From assembly GCA_947561715.1 (NCBI GenBank), contig OX387201.1:18614001-18678000 (forward strand): DNA of 64,000 nt, given 5' to 3'. Of this stretch, positions 35,811-48,000 are shown piece after piece. The notes under the pieces were generated by a model. It was given only the letters and a program-made list of their open reading frames with translations. It did no database searches and had not been told where the DNA came from. Source of the stretch: Ascidia mentula. Taxonomy: Eukaryota > Chordata > Ascidiacea > Phlebobranchia > Ascidiidae. The translations under genes were made by a program, and so were the position numbers. Positions within the stretch are counted from its first letter, which is position 1. Each line of letters opens with the position of its first letter.

Positions 35811-38609
35811 TTACTGGATGTTTGTGTCACTGAGTTTCGCCACAAACAGCGCCCTCCGCTGGTGACGGCGCATTTGAGCTTGAAGCTGTAATTTGTTTGT
35901 AAAGAACACCTGAAAGGGATAACTTTTACGTTGACTAAAAAGAATAAATGTATACAAAAAACATAAATAATTCAACACAAAACCAAAACATTTTATGTTG
36001 TTGTGTCCAGAACTTGACTGAACAAGAAATATACACATGGTTTAAACAAACAAAAAAACTGCTCACTACCTAACATGATTATTGTATAATTCTTAACCAG
36101 TGTTGTGTTTATATATCTTTCTGGTAATAACATAAAATATTTAGGATTGTATTCTATGCATTGAGGTCATCCTCAAGGATTACTTTTAACCATAGGCGTC
36201 GATTTAGGGGTGACATGTCAGCCCTCACAAACAAACAGGGGTGACAACGCATGTATTGTCACCCCAGGATTTCGTTTAAATTAAAAATTATTGTCAGAAA
36301 AAACACATGCATACATTATACTATGCTTTAAGCTGGTTTCAAACAACCTGTATTGTCACAGTTACAATCATAACAAACATAAGTGTCTCGTGGATTGTTA
36401 CGTAGGGCAGCAGTTGTTGTAACATAATGGTAAGAATCGGGCAATCGGCATTGTTGCGTAATAGATATGTTTGTCCCTTCATAATCATTAATAGACCGAG
36501 TGAAACAAAATGTGATTCAGTAAGGGGGTCCGTAATAAAAGTGTTTAAAACTTAGTGCTACAACAACATAATTCGGTGTAAAACAAAATGACACGAAACG
36601 GAATTTGCGTCGTTTACGTATGTTTCGGGCGATACGACTGACGAAATATTTTTTTGCATATTTCTAAAACCTGGAAAAGTCACCCTTAATATTTTACAAA
36701 ACGTTAAAAAATCGACGCCTATGCTTTATACCGAATATATCTTAAAGCAAAGATACCCAGGAATTTATGCAGTTGTCAATGTTTTTGAATGCTGCATATT
36801 TTTAAATGACAAACATTCATTAGCTGTTGTATAAGATAAGAAAACATTTATGCATTAATGACCAGAAAAAAACGAAAACATTTTTGCCATGAATTATTGA
36901 CAAAGTTGTATTAATCAACAAACACAGTCAAACTTACATGTTTCCAACCAACTTCCCCAGCAAACATCCTCATGTCCGGTGTTATTGTGTCACAATGGCT
37001 TTCAACAATGTGTTCCCACAGTTGCTCAGAGTTGCACAACTGTGATATTTTATTAAGTAACTGAATGAGCATAAACTTGGGACTAAATTAAGTAGTAACA
37101 AAGAAAAGGATGTTTAGAGCTGTGAGGTGCAAATTTACAAACAAAAATCTGAAAACTAAATTCAAACAATGAGTATTTAAGTACTACTCAATATGCAATA
37201 CAGCCTTGTATGCCATGTATAAAGCGGACAATGAAGTTTGGTTTATTGCTGTAACCTGTATTTCAACAAAGGAACAGCCACATACACAAACCATTGTTGT
37301 TCTCCAAAAACCAGCCAAGCACCTCAGGATTTCATTCTCAGCAGGTGGTTTACATATTCACATGTCTGTGTTTATATTTCATTTCAACCATTTGAAGAAC
37401 ATAAATTCTTACATTTCTTATGTCAAGAATTACTGCTGCATGTAAATGCATTCATGTTTGTGGCTTTGCTTTCACGGTGTTTGTGAAATTCTGTCTAGTG
37501 CTATGGAAGGTTTGCCGGAAAACAACTTTCACCAAGCGCGTTTTATGAGAAGGCAGTTGGCCATAAAATAGCGGTTTTACCTCCCTGAAGTGTTTGCTCG
37601 TTTGAGCAAGCCGACCAATGTCTTCCAACTCCATAAAAGACATGATGTAAATCTGAAGTGACTTTTTAAGTCTGGGAAAGTAGTCATAATGTCCTGAGCA
37701 GAGATCTTTTACATATTGAAGCATGTTGGCACCAAAAAAGCGCTTAATCTCCGCTGAAATAAACAAGAAAGCACAGAGTTTTTCGTAATGCAAATATTTA
37801 CATCAAATTTTGTATTATGCAACCTGTAATTTCCGGAGGATTGTACCATATTATACAGTGTAATTGTGTAAACATATATCCTACATCAGTGATTCTGTAC
37901 CTTTTAGTAGTTGCATAGCACTTGGAGGTAAATCAATTTCAACATGTAGTTGAGTGTTACAAGGTTACCCAGGAGATGAAGTAACAAATATCTCTGATCA
38001 CTTACGTTTTTTTTTTAATTTAAACTATATCTGCAACTTACGAAAAGATGCTCGCCCACCACCTAGAATGCCGTCGCGTACCACTAATGGTATGCATACC
38101 ACCGGTTGGGAAACACTGATCTACATACATGACTCAAGTTTGTAAAAAAATGATTAATCTCCTTAAGACATAATGTAATTTGTTATTACTGTGCATCACA
38201 CAAACAAGAAAGAAATATTTTTTTACAAAAGATTTTTGAAAAAATCAAACTAGTACTTCACCCAAACAGAGTATAGTGGTTTTTACGTACTCTGCATGTC
38301 ATAATCGTTCAGCAAATCAGCATGTGATTCCTTAACTTCTGTTGGCGCAAGTCTAACATCAGACTTTAGGCAAGAAGGGTTAATTTTCCAATAATGCCAC
38401 ATAAACTGAAAGACAAAAACTTAGATAAACGCTTAGTCTATATATACACGGAAAACATGAAGAAAACAATATGTTACCATAATTTACAAGAAATTGTAAT
38501 TTTGTTTTACCTGATCAATTGTAATTTTCATATTCACAAAATCCTTGCTAGGTGATGGAGCCTGTTCACTCGCCTCCAACAATACCCCATCTTTAATTAT
38601 GGATCTCAT
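35811..38609 (-). CDS. FBXO36: F-box only protein 36, 5 coding exons, complete
   Basis: Exons 38609-38511, 38405-38291, 37753-37581, 37039-36938 and 35909-35811 join in frame to 588 nt (195 aa), near the 188 aa of the human protein. The family is a substrate-receptor subunit of SCF (Skp1-cullin-F-box) ubiquitin ligases; its substrates are poorly known. Exon 3 contains the F-box (YIMSFMELEDIGRLAQTSKHF). Flanking family markers are APSPSKDF (exon 1), WHYWKI (exon 2), CDTITPDMR (exon 4) and FFTNKLQLQ (exon 5). The start ATG at 38609-38607 matches the family N-terminus. A CTTTTAG acceptor sits 24 bases upstream of it, implying a 5' untranslated exon or spliced leader. TAA is at 35813-35811. Confidence 0.94.
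36191..36724. mobile_element. MITE-like element with 15-bp terminal inverted repeats
   Basis: Left end CATAGGCGTCGATTT and right end AAATCGACGCCTATG are perfect inverted repeats 533 bases apart. Inside the left end a GGGGTGACAA...TTGTCACCCC hairpin adds subterminal symmetry. There is no transposase, so it is non-autonomous. It lies in FBXO36 intron 4. A clean target-site duplication was not seen. Confidence 0.75.
37887..38118. mobile_element. hAT-type non-autonomous element
   Basis: The right end (GGTTGGGAAACACTG) and left end (CAGTGATTCTGTACC) are imperfect 15-bp inverted repeats with the CAGTG tip typical of hAT transposons. Flanking octamers TCCTACAT and ATCTACAT match at 6 of 8 positions, as for a decayed 8-bp target-site duplication. 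232 bp, no transposase, in FBXO36 intron 2. Confidence 0.58.
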
Positions 38610-38632
38610 TTTTTTGTCAATAAAACTTATCA

Positions 38633-38639
38633 ACTAAAA
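38633..38639 (-). promoter_or_regulatory. Splice acceptor upstream of the FBXO36 start
   Basis: CTTTTAG on the minus strand ends immediately before the 5' untranslated bases of FBXO36 and fits a 3' splice site. In tunicates such unpaired acceptors often receive a trans-spliced leader. Here it could equally close an ordinary 5' untranslated intron; no matching donor was identified. Confidence 0.4.
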
Positions 38640-39780
38640 GAAATGGTTGGTATTTGGTAAAGTATTTGAGGAAATTTGTGTGGCACCCTTTTTTCAAAGT
38701 TTTACAAATTAAACATGAAAACAACACAAAATAATGTATTTCGATGATAATTCCAAGCTTGCAGACAGCCAAGTTTGTTGGTATTTAGAAAAATATATTT
38801 CATGTAAAAGTCATCATCAGTTTCTGCCAAAGGTGAAACAGAAACGTAACAGTTAGGCTGCATAGAAATACATATTGTGATACGACCAACCGCCCGTCAG
38901 ATGACCTTGGTTCGAACTGATCCTATTTACATTATTATTTTGCAAAAACAATTGCGACGCAAAATAAAACATAAAAATTACGGCTGCTGTTGTATGCTGA
39001 TTGATATCTGTTTCAAGGATTTTTTCTGCAAATAACAAACACACACGTTTTAAATATAGATTTTCATACTACAGCATGGAAACGACCAAGTAGCAACTAG
39101 CAATTTGACTACACCAAGTTAGTCACGCACACACCAATTGTTTTCGATTTTTGAAAACACTTCGCATCTTTTGTGTGCAAAATATCCCAAACTACACAGT
39201 CTGCACTACATATGAACTTGACGGCACATTTATTACTAGAAGAAATTAAGATTCGGTTGCCAGTTAAAACATTTAGAAACCTATACACAAGACAAGAAAA
39301 AATAAAAATAACACAGTTTGTAAGAAACAATTATAGTTATCAAGTCAAAATGGAACGGATTTTGATCCCAAATATACGAGCGTACTTGGCAACGAAAACA
39401 AGATCGATCAGGTAAACAATTGTCAATAACTAATTAGTGCCCTTCTGAACGAAACAATAGCCTTTGTAAATTGTTTGATTTAATCCAGAAGAAATAACTG
39501 TTTTAATTTTGGAAATAAAATACGTATATCTTCCTATCCGCGCGTGGTCGCAAGTGATGCGTTTTAGAGAAAAAACAAAGACTTGTGAACCTGCATGGGT
39601 ATATTAAATTTGAGAAATCCTGTTTTCTGCTATAATGCATCTGGCGACTGTTCCGCTTGTTTCCAAATGTCTTGTGACTTACATAAGGACCCAATATTCT
39701 TCAAACTTTGAAAACATTTTTGCTCCTGGATGAGACTGTACAGAGCAAGGACTCGTTGAGCCTCCTGGAAGATCTTATGA
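38640..39780. other. FBXO36 upstream region
   Basis: No gene supported. An 80-codon plus-strand open frame (39173-39415) rich in Lys/Arg/Ile has no recognised similarity. Confidence 0.5.
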
Positions 39781-42330
39781 CCAAAAGGGGTATATAAACA
39801 GCCATGGCGGGTTGCTTTGGCACTTTTGCAGCAACTAACTTTGATGCCATTGTATAGAGAAGAGTTGGGACTTACACAAAGATGCAAATGAGTTGAGAGG
39901 GCAGAGGGCAGAGGGCAGAGGGCAGAGGGCAGAGGGCAGAGGGCAGAGGGCAGAGGGCAGAGGGCAGAGGGCAGAGGGCAGAGGGCAGAGGGCAGAGGGC
40001 AGAGGGCAGAGGGCAGAGGGCAGAGGGCAGAGGGCAGAGGGCAGAGGGCAGAGGGCAGAGGGCAGAGGGCAGAGGGCAGAGGGCAGAGGGCAGAGGGCAG
40101 AGGGCAGAGGGCAGAGGGCAGAGGGCAGAGGGCAGAGGGCAGAGGGCAGAGGGCAGAGGGCAGAGGGCAGAGGGCAGAGGGCAGAGGGCAGAGGGCAGAG
40201 GGCAGAGGGCAGAGGGCAGAGGGCAGAGGGCAGAGGGCAGAGGGCAGAGGGCAGAGGGCAGAGGGCAGAGGGCAGAGGGCAGAGGGCAGAGGGCAGAGGG
40301 CAGAGGGCAGAGGGCAGAGGGCAGAGGGCAGAGGGCAGAGGGCAGAGGGCAGAGGGCAGAGGGCAGAGGGCAGAGGGCAGAGGGCAGAGGGCAGAGGGCA
40401 GAGGGCAGAGGGCAGAGGGCAGAGGGCAGAGGGCAGAGGGCAGAGGGCAGAGGGCAGAGGGCAGAGGGCAGAGGGCAGAGGGCAGAGGGCAGAGGGCAGA
40501 GGGCAGAGGGCAGAGGGCAGAGGGCAGAGGGCAGAGGGCAGAGGGCAGAGGGCAGAGGGCAGAGGGCAGAGGGCAGAGGGCAGAGGGCAGAGGGCAGAGG
40601 GCAGAGGGCAGAGGGCAGAGGGCAGAGGGCAGAGGGCAGAGGGCAGAGGGCAGAGGGCAGAGGGCAGAGGGCAGAGGGCAGAGGGCAGAGGGCAGAGGGC
40701 AGAGGGCAGAGGGCAGAGGGCAGAGGGCAGAGGGCAGAGGGCAGAGGGCAGAGGGCAGAGGGCAGAGGGCAGAGGGCAGAGGGCAGAGGGCAGAGGGCAG
40801 AGGGCAGAGGGCAGAGGGCAGAGGGCAGAGGGCAGAGGGCAGAGGGCAGAGGGCAGAGGGCAGAGGGCAGAGGGCAGAGGGCAGAGGGCAGAGGGCAGAG
40901 GGCAGAGGGCAGAGGGCAGAGGGCAGAGGGCAGAGGGCAGAGGGCAGAGGGCAGAGGGCAGAGGGCAGAGGGCAGAGGGCAGAGGGCAGAGGGCAGAGGG
41001 CAGAGGGCAGAGGGCAGAGGGCAGAGGGCAGAGGGCAGAGGGCAGAGGGCAGAGGGCAGAGGGCAGAGGGCAGAGGGCAGAGGGCAGAGGGCAGAGGGCA
41101 GAGGGCAGAGGGCAGAGGGCAGAGGGCAGAGGGCAGAGGGCAGAGGGCAGAGGGCAGAGGGCAGAGGGCAGAGGGCAGAGGGCAGAGGGCAGAGGGCAGA
41201 GGGCAGAGGGCAGAGGGCAGAGGGCAGAGGGCAGAGGGCAGAGGGCAGAGGGCAGAGGGCAGAGGGCAGAGGGCAGAGGGCAGAGGGCAGAGGGCAGAGG
41301 GCAGAGGGCAGAGGGCAGAGGGCAGAGGGCAGAGGGCAGAGGGCAGAGGGCAGAGGGCAGAGGGCAGAGGGCAGAGGGCAGAGGGCAGAGGGCAGAGGGC
41401 AGAGGGCAGAGGGCAGAGGGCAGAGGGCAGAGGGCAGAGGGCAGAGGGCAGAGGGCAGAGGGCAGAGGGCAGAGGGCAGAGGGCAGAGGGCAGAGGGCAG
41501 AGGGCAGAGGGCAGAGGGCAGAGGGCAGAGGGCAGAGGGCAGAGGGCAGAGGGCAGAGGGCAGAGGGCAGAGGGCAGAGGGCAGAGGGCAGAGGGCAGAG
41601 GGCAGAGGGCAGAGGGCAGAGGGCAGAGGGCAGAGGGCAGAGGGCAGAGGGCAGAGGGCAGAGGGCAGAGGGCAGAGGGCAGAGGGCAGAGGGCAGAGGG
41701 CAGAGGGCAGAGGGCAGAGGGCAGAGGGCAGAGGGCAGAGGGCAGAGGGCAGAGGGCAGAGGGCAGAGGGCAGAGGGCAGAGGGCAGAGGGCAGAGGGCA
41801 GAGGGCAGAGGGCAGAGGGCAGAGGGCAGAGGGCAGAGGGCAGAGGGCAGAGGGCAGAGGGCAGAGGGCAGAGGGCAGAGGGCAGAGGGCAGAGGGCAGA
41901 GGGCAGAGGGCAGAGGGCAGAGGGCAGAGGGCAGAGGGCAGAGGGCAGAGGGCAGAGGGCAGAGGGCAGAGGGCAGAGGGCAGAGGGCAGAGGGCAGAGG
42001 GCAGAGGGCAGAGGGCAGAGGGCAGAGGGCAGAGGGCAGAGGGCAGAGGGCAGAGGGCAGAGGGCAGAGGGCAGAGGGCAGAGGGCAGAGGGCAGAGGGC
42101 AGAGGGCAGAGGGCAGAGGGCAGAGGGCAGAGGGCAGAGGGCAGAGGGCAGTTAAACGATTCATTTTTGCTTTTTGCCAAATGTTGAATAACCAGGGGGT
42201 AAATGTGCCCTGGGGTGTGGCTAAAGCATTTTTCCAGAGACTGATTTTGATCAAAATTTGTAGATCTGAGATGGATGTTCATAAAATCACGAATGATTGG
42301 CCACTTCAACGATTCATTTTTCCACAAATA
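39780..42330. repeat. Diverged larger duplicate flanking the heptamer array
   Basis: Sequence left of the array (about 39780-39897) plus the first 20 bases right of it (42152-42171) is similar to 42190-42320. Shared landmarks are GGGGTA, TTTTGCAG/TTTTCCAG, CTTTGATG/TTTTGATC, and the run AACGATTCATTTTT, found at both 42156 and 42308. In the right copy the position of the array holds only a few bases. A third, weaker copy of the second half may lie near 39670-39750. Confidence 0.55.
39898..42151. repeat. Perfect (AGGGCAG)322 heptanucleotide array
   Basis: The stretch is exactly 2254 bases, 322 head-to-tail copies of AGGGCAG; I saw no substitution or indel on line-by-line reading. Because 7 is not a multiple of 3 and the unit has no stop in any phase, very long open frames (over 750 codons) run through on both strands; they are artefacts. 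The plus strand has a GGG run every 7 bases with 4-base CAGA spacers, which satisfies the G-quadruplex pattern throughout. Such an array should be unstable and its copy number may also be an assembly estimate. Confidence 0.98.
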
Positions 42331-44154
42331 CAGCCTGAATTTTGTGCTCCATTTTCACCATAATTTTCAGCACCCACCACCAAGTTACCACCTGATTGAA
42401 ATAGCCCAAAAACCCACTAAAACTGTCCTAAACATCCTAAGATTCGCCATCACAACATGACACACACATGTGCACTCATTCAACCGCAAAATTGACCTCT
42501 ATGCATCACTGGTTTGCTCTGTGACGTACGCTTTCCATTGTGACAGAAGTCTACACGGTGGGCATATCCCACTACCGAAACTTATTTTCATAGAAATACC
42601 AATATGCGTCCTTCAAATATCAACCGAGAAAACTTACAAGATAAAAGACAAATCAATAACTCTGTAGGGGTAGATCCCTCGAGAGAAAACCTATTTCTGG
42701 AGTTTTTAGGAAATATAAAACAATGATATCATGGGGACCCTTTTTGTATTGGGCTGGTATCCAGTGCGTGTCCCACAAGCTGCACCCTCCTCTCGTGTGG
42801 CCTGCTAAAGTGTGCTCAAATTATAACAGTGCACAATATGCATCTGACGTTGGTCAAGTTTTTATTGCGGGAAAAATGTCGTACGGGTTGTCGAACAAGG
42901 CACAGTCACACAAGGGCGGCCGGTCGAAAGAGAGTGATAAAAGTAGTATGCGTGGCACTGCTAGGGAAGTGGCAACAATGTCGAATGGAAGTTCACAAGA
43001 GGAATACGCACCGAAGGAAACGCAGACACTTGGTGGCGCAAGCAGGTAGCCAACAGTTCAAAACATGCAGGTGACAATTCGAAACATTGAAATACTTTGT
43101 AATACTACTTCGGGTGACATAAACTGGGATCGCCAATCACCGACAACTCTCGGCAGGTTTAGGCGCTCGTTGAGTTTGGTTTGTTTATTTTGACGAGAGT
43201 ATTTGTAAAAACCAAGCGAAACCGTAGCACTTACAACGGCGCCTGCTAGACCGCGGCGGAAAAGGTAAGCAGCTAATACAGAAGATTATCGTGCCATAAT
43301 GCGAGCTTGAAACGCCAAGGCAATGCGTTCATTAATAAACCGCAGCGCATCTGCGATAAACAGTTACGCACAGACAAGCACGCCGTGCGCACAAAGTAAT
43401 CCGCTCTGGCACGCCGCCAGTTCTCCGGATTAGAGAAGGCCTCATTCTCTCACCTTAAGCGATTACATTACACGACGCGCTACACCGTCGAGGATTAATT
43501 ATGCTTGCAGTGACTGGAATTTACAGTCAATGGGTTGTTTCTTTTTCACAATCCGAATTTGGACCCGATTTTGAGTTATGTGAATAAGATTTTACTGATA
43601 TGCAGATTCCTGACTTAAAAACTCATGACCAAAGTAATTGACTCGATTTTATGCCAAATCTCGTTTTATGGGCACTTCCGTAAATGCCCTCAAGATTACA
43701 CCGTGCTATTGACATATACGTAGTTACACAAAGGAGAAATACAAAACACTAAATTTTCCAAACAAATTTCCCAGAACCTTTCTCAGTGAGTGGTGAAATC
43801 TGTAAGTCGGCAACAACGCCTCATACATGGATAAACACAGCGACCAGTTATAAACGTGGAGAAGCTAGAGGGGCTGTTAACAACGAGAGCAGCTGAAAAC
43901 GGCGAATGCAAAACATACACAAACGTGGAACTATAGCGGTACAAATCACAAGAAACGGGTAAGAATCGAAAGTTTGGGAGTACTAATGAAAAAAAGTGGG
44001 CTACAACTTCTCGGTGGTAGAGCGAAATGAATAAGCGAATGTAAAAACCGACTTTGCGGTAAAAACGTTCAAAACCACTTCAAATAGGAATAAAACTGGT
44101 AAAATAATTTCGGACAAGGATTAAGATTTCAGGCAGAGCAGGCTGTTAACTATT
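42331..44154. other. Spacer downstream of the VGLL4-type gene
   Basis: Nothing recognisable except possible 3' untranslated sequence. A 108-codon plus-strand open frame (42723-43049) is unrecognised. Confidence 0.5.
43184..43189 (-). promoter_or_regulatory. Candidate polyadenylation signal of the VGLL4-type gene
   Basis: AATAAA on the minus strand about 965 bases past the stop; a nearer one was not found. It would imply a long 3' untranslated region. Confidence 0.3.
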
Positions 44155-45038
44155 TTACTGTTGTGCCTCCAATCCCGGCCGATATATTGACTTGGATCGT
44201 TCCATAGACTGCAGATGGTGATCCTGTAGGTCTGTGGGGCTCTGTCCGTCCGATTGCACGTGGCGGTTGGGTGAAGACTTTGATGTTGAACTCGAACTTT
44301 GGGGTGAATATGGGGGCAATACCGATGTGGGACTTCCCCCATATGAAGTTGGGGCGCCGGTGTAGGGCGGGGGCAGTTTGGACCCCGGGGATGCCCCTAG
44401 ACGCCTTGCTGACTCATGCTCGTTATATGAATCGGGATGCGGTTTCACTGGCGATTGGGTGCTGCGACAGTTTAGGGCCGACTGGCTAGTTGTCTGATAC
44501 GCCGCGATTCGCGCCTTGCTTTCCGGCACAAATGGGTTAGTGTATCCGAGGTCAAGTTTGCTTGGCGGCGAGGATCGATCGCTTCGTCCGCTGCTGGAGT
44601 TGTTGCTGTAGGTCCTACCAGCAGGCTCGGTGGACGGAGCCTCAGGATAGATAATGGCTTTTGCCTTTACTGTCTTATTGCCGTTAGGTGGCGCCTTTCC
44701 ACCCTGGGCATACGCCAGCATGTGTCGGTCGCCCTGCACTGCCAGGAACATACCGGGGTGCATGGCTGCTGCGTGTGCGGCACTGAAAGCTCCTTCCCCA
44801 CGAAACGCCGACGACTCGCGGCGATCCAGGCCCTCAACAGCTTCTGGTGACGTCGACTTATTACTGGGCTTCAGCCTGCTCCACACGTCTCCCCCTAGGG
44901 CCTTTTGGAAGTGGTCGTCTACTGTGCTTGTGATAGTAACAATTTGCTGCTGTTGTGACGGTGGCTGGGGTTCAACTTCCTTCTTGTATTGCTCCCCAAG
45001 AGAACGACGGAAATGTTCGTCGATGTCAGCGGATGCGT
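44155..45038 (-). CDS. VGLL4: VGLL4-type terminal exon with both TDU repeats
   Basis: The acceptor is TTTCCGCAG before 45038; the frame accepts one base from the previous exon. TDU1 spans about 44980-45027 and TDU2 about 44869-44930, separated by a Gln/Pro linker. Each has the H-F-x-[RK]-[SA]-L-G core that contacts TEAD. About 240 residues follow, Ser/Pro-rich, with PPPY and LPPY. An ATG just upstream of the acceptor is intronic and not a real start. Confidence 0.9.
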
Positions 45039-48000
45039 CTGCGGAAAAACAAACCAATTGTCAAACACGCATTCAAAACGCCATAAAAAACTCTTAAACC
45101 CCCAAAAAATCTTAAGTTTTTATTTCGAAGAATTTGTGTCGTCACACTAAAATCAATAGATAGGGAAAACTCGAAACAACAAACAAAGTTAACGTGCACT
45201 GACGAATGCACTTTCTGGCAAGCGCCCTGCAAAATTAACCGGAACATGGTGAGTTCGTCCTCTCCAACAACCGTGCTTTACTCTATAAAAACAGTGGCTC
45301 GTGCGTTGGATCGGCCAAATACAGACTGGCTTGTCACTGCACACATGCGACCAGCAACTCACGTACAGACGCGACTCCGTTAATTGCGTGTGTGAAGTGT
45401 GGAGCGAGTGGGGGCGTGTTATTAACGCGCAAATGCGAACACAACTCCCCAGACGAAAGAAGTCTTTCATCGATTGATAATTTCAGTCGCGCCACACATT
45501 AGACGGATTCACACTGCGCAGTGGCAAGGGTGCTGCTGGTCCTGCTGGTCCAGACAACTTGACTTTCAGGCACTCGTCCCGTCTGCATTGTAGAGTTTAC
45601 ATTGTGCCGCTACTTCGCGGGTGTTTTGAAGGGAAGCCTTAAACTTTTGTAGGACAACAAATGCCACAATAAAAAATCTAATGCTGCGCCTAAACCACAA
45701 CGCAACCTGTCACGTGATTAAGACTGATTGGCGGGATTTTCTCCTCGATCCGTCACCTGTTGGTTGCCACACCAGACGCCAAATTAGGTTTTAGCCGCGG
45801 GCCTGATGGCGCAACTGCGGCAATTTTAAAGGTACACCGACGTTTCAAAAAGAAAGTTAAAGGGGATCTCCAAGAAAAACGGCCAGCACAAAAAAACCTG
45901 ATGCGTCACAGACAATGTTTAAAAAAACTCAACTGTCAAACAATGCACGGCTTTAAACTTCAAAACATTGCAAGAAAACCCAGGATCACTTCGTGTTTTC
46001 GCAAATTGTTCCTCCAATTATCCGGAATGGGCCCCCGGTAGCAGATAGGGCTGGCGCACTGTCGTTCATGCGTGACGCACAACCACCTATTAATGGCACT
46101 TGTGCCTTTAAAAGTGCTTTTGTTCTTTCTCCTCTGGCATCCACTCGGGAGCTCCTGGCCATGTTTAGTAAAACGGAAAGCACACGCAACGATGCGTGAC
46201 GTCACTTTACGCATCGTTGCGCGCGGTTTACTACGGAAGAGCAGGAACCGGATGAGCTCTGCGCAGTTTCAATAAAGTGTATTTTTGTCGTGACCGTGTT
46301 GACCGTAGGGTGAACCTCATTGCACGGTAATGCCGAAGATGTGAACTGTTGACGCGTAGTAAGGCCTAGTTAGTGCAATTCCCATTCACTTGCTGAGGTA
46401 AATGGATAGTAATGTAGTGCACAGTTAACGTCAAAAGAAACACATTCATTTGAGGAGACAAAATCACCACGAAACAACCACCTTATGGACAATATAAATT
46501 CCCAATAGCACAATGGCAACTCCTGAACGAGATTAATTTTGATGTTTTTTGAATAATTTAGATCGACTTTGATCAGTTTCCCACAAAACCAATTGAAGCT
46601 GAATGAAATACGAAACCGAGTTATCTGTAATAGCCAGACACATTCCAAGCAGTTTACCAATTAAACGACAACAAAAATACTGCACAACAGGGATGGTGGC
46701 GGAGAGTGCTGGTTCCGAATCAAGCCCAGGTCACTTAACCTAAGCTATTGGCTGGAGCAATAAGGTACAGGGCAAGAGTAGATTGTGTTAAAGTCAATCG
46801 GGGCAACCGAGACGTCTAGACAAGTTTGAATGGCGGAGACGACAAAGGTCGGAAACTGTTGAGGGTTTGACAAAATCGAAAGGGTGCCTACTTTTGCGCC
46901 GTTCGATTCACACAAGATTTCCTCGTACGCAGGTCTTGGTGTCTGTGTTACATAAGCTCATTGCTTTTCAACAAATAGTGAGCAAAAAATAGTTGTTTGC
47001 AGCTTTAACTATTAACTAAAAACATAAAACACAACTTGCAGCTGTGCGATACAGTACAAGATTTCAACATACCAGGTCAAAAACTGAACTATCACCAGAG
47101 TGGGATTAGTTTTAAAAATTAGCTTTGTTTCGTCACAAACAACCAACAACTAATGCTTCTATCAAATGATTGCCTATGATACAACAAACGCTTGGAAAAC
47201 CCCATTCATTCAATTTTCAATATTTTACGAAAGTGATCTAAAGTATAAAATACATCAGCATGTGACCTTAAAGACAAATTCCCGAATTATGAATTTGTAA
47301 ACTAACATTGTGCAAACGTTTTAAGCTCCACTGTGTTCATCATCAACTAACAACAGCAAAAGTTTTCTTGTAATGCCCAAACCCCACATTTTTACTTAAG
47401 GCACTTTCATTCACACCAAAACACTTTCCAATATCAACATATGATGAATGAAATATGTAGATGATGATGATGACCTTTGCGCAGGAACTGACAACCTTCA
47501 CAATCACAAAAAACACCCAAGCCTCAAACTACATTAACACACCTAAAATAACTGCATTCAATCGATAGTGAGTTAGATTGAAGCAAACCGCAACACCTGC
47601 GTTTCAAGAGCAATTGAGTATATCTGGGAGAATTGAAAATCAGCAAGAGAATTTTTTTCTGCGGCAAACCTAAAATCAAGGTGGAAATGTGGGTTTCATG
47701 AAGAATCTGTGAGGTATGTTTACTTCCCAACTTCCAAGCTAGAGACAAGTCATTGCAGGGCAAAGCTGTAAACGCATGTTGCCATACCAATTCTCATTGG
47801 TTTTACAGGAAGGTCTGTGTAAGCCCCGTTTTTGGCGGGTAATTACGGTCATTAGGCCCAGCCTAATTGCGCCGACCGCGGCCTTAAACACACAACTTGT
47901 ACTAAAGCTCCATCCCATCGACAAGACGCCAATTGCAACTAAGTACACAAGGACTGGGTGTCACCGGCCCTATCTACGTCAGTTGAGCTTGGGTGGTCAT

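Noticed and set aside
39630..42327. Open frames of 764-874 codons on both strands
   Set aside because: They are read through the heptamer array, which has no stop in any phase. The peptide is a pure 7-residue repeat with unrelated flanks.
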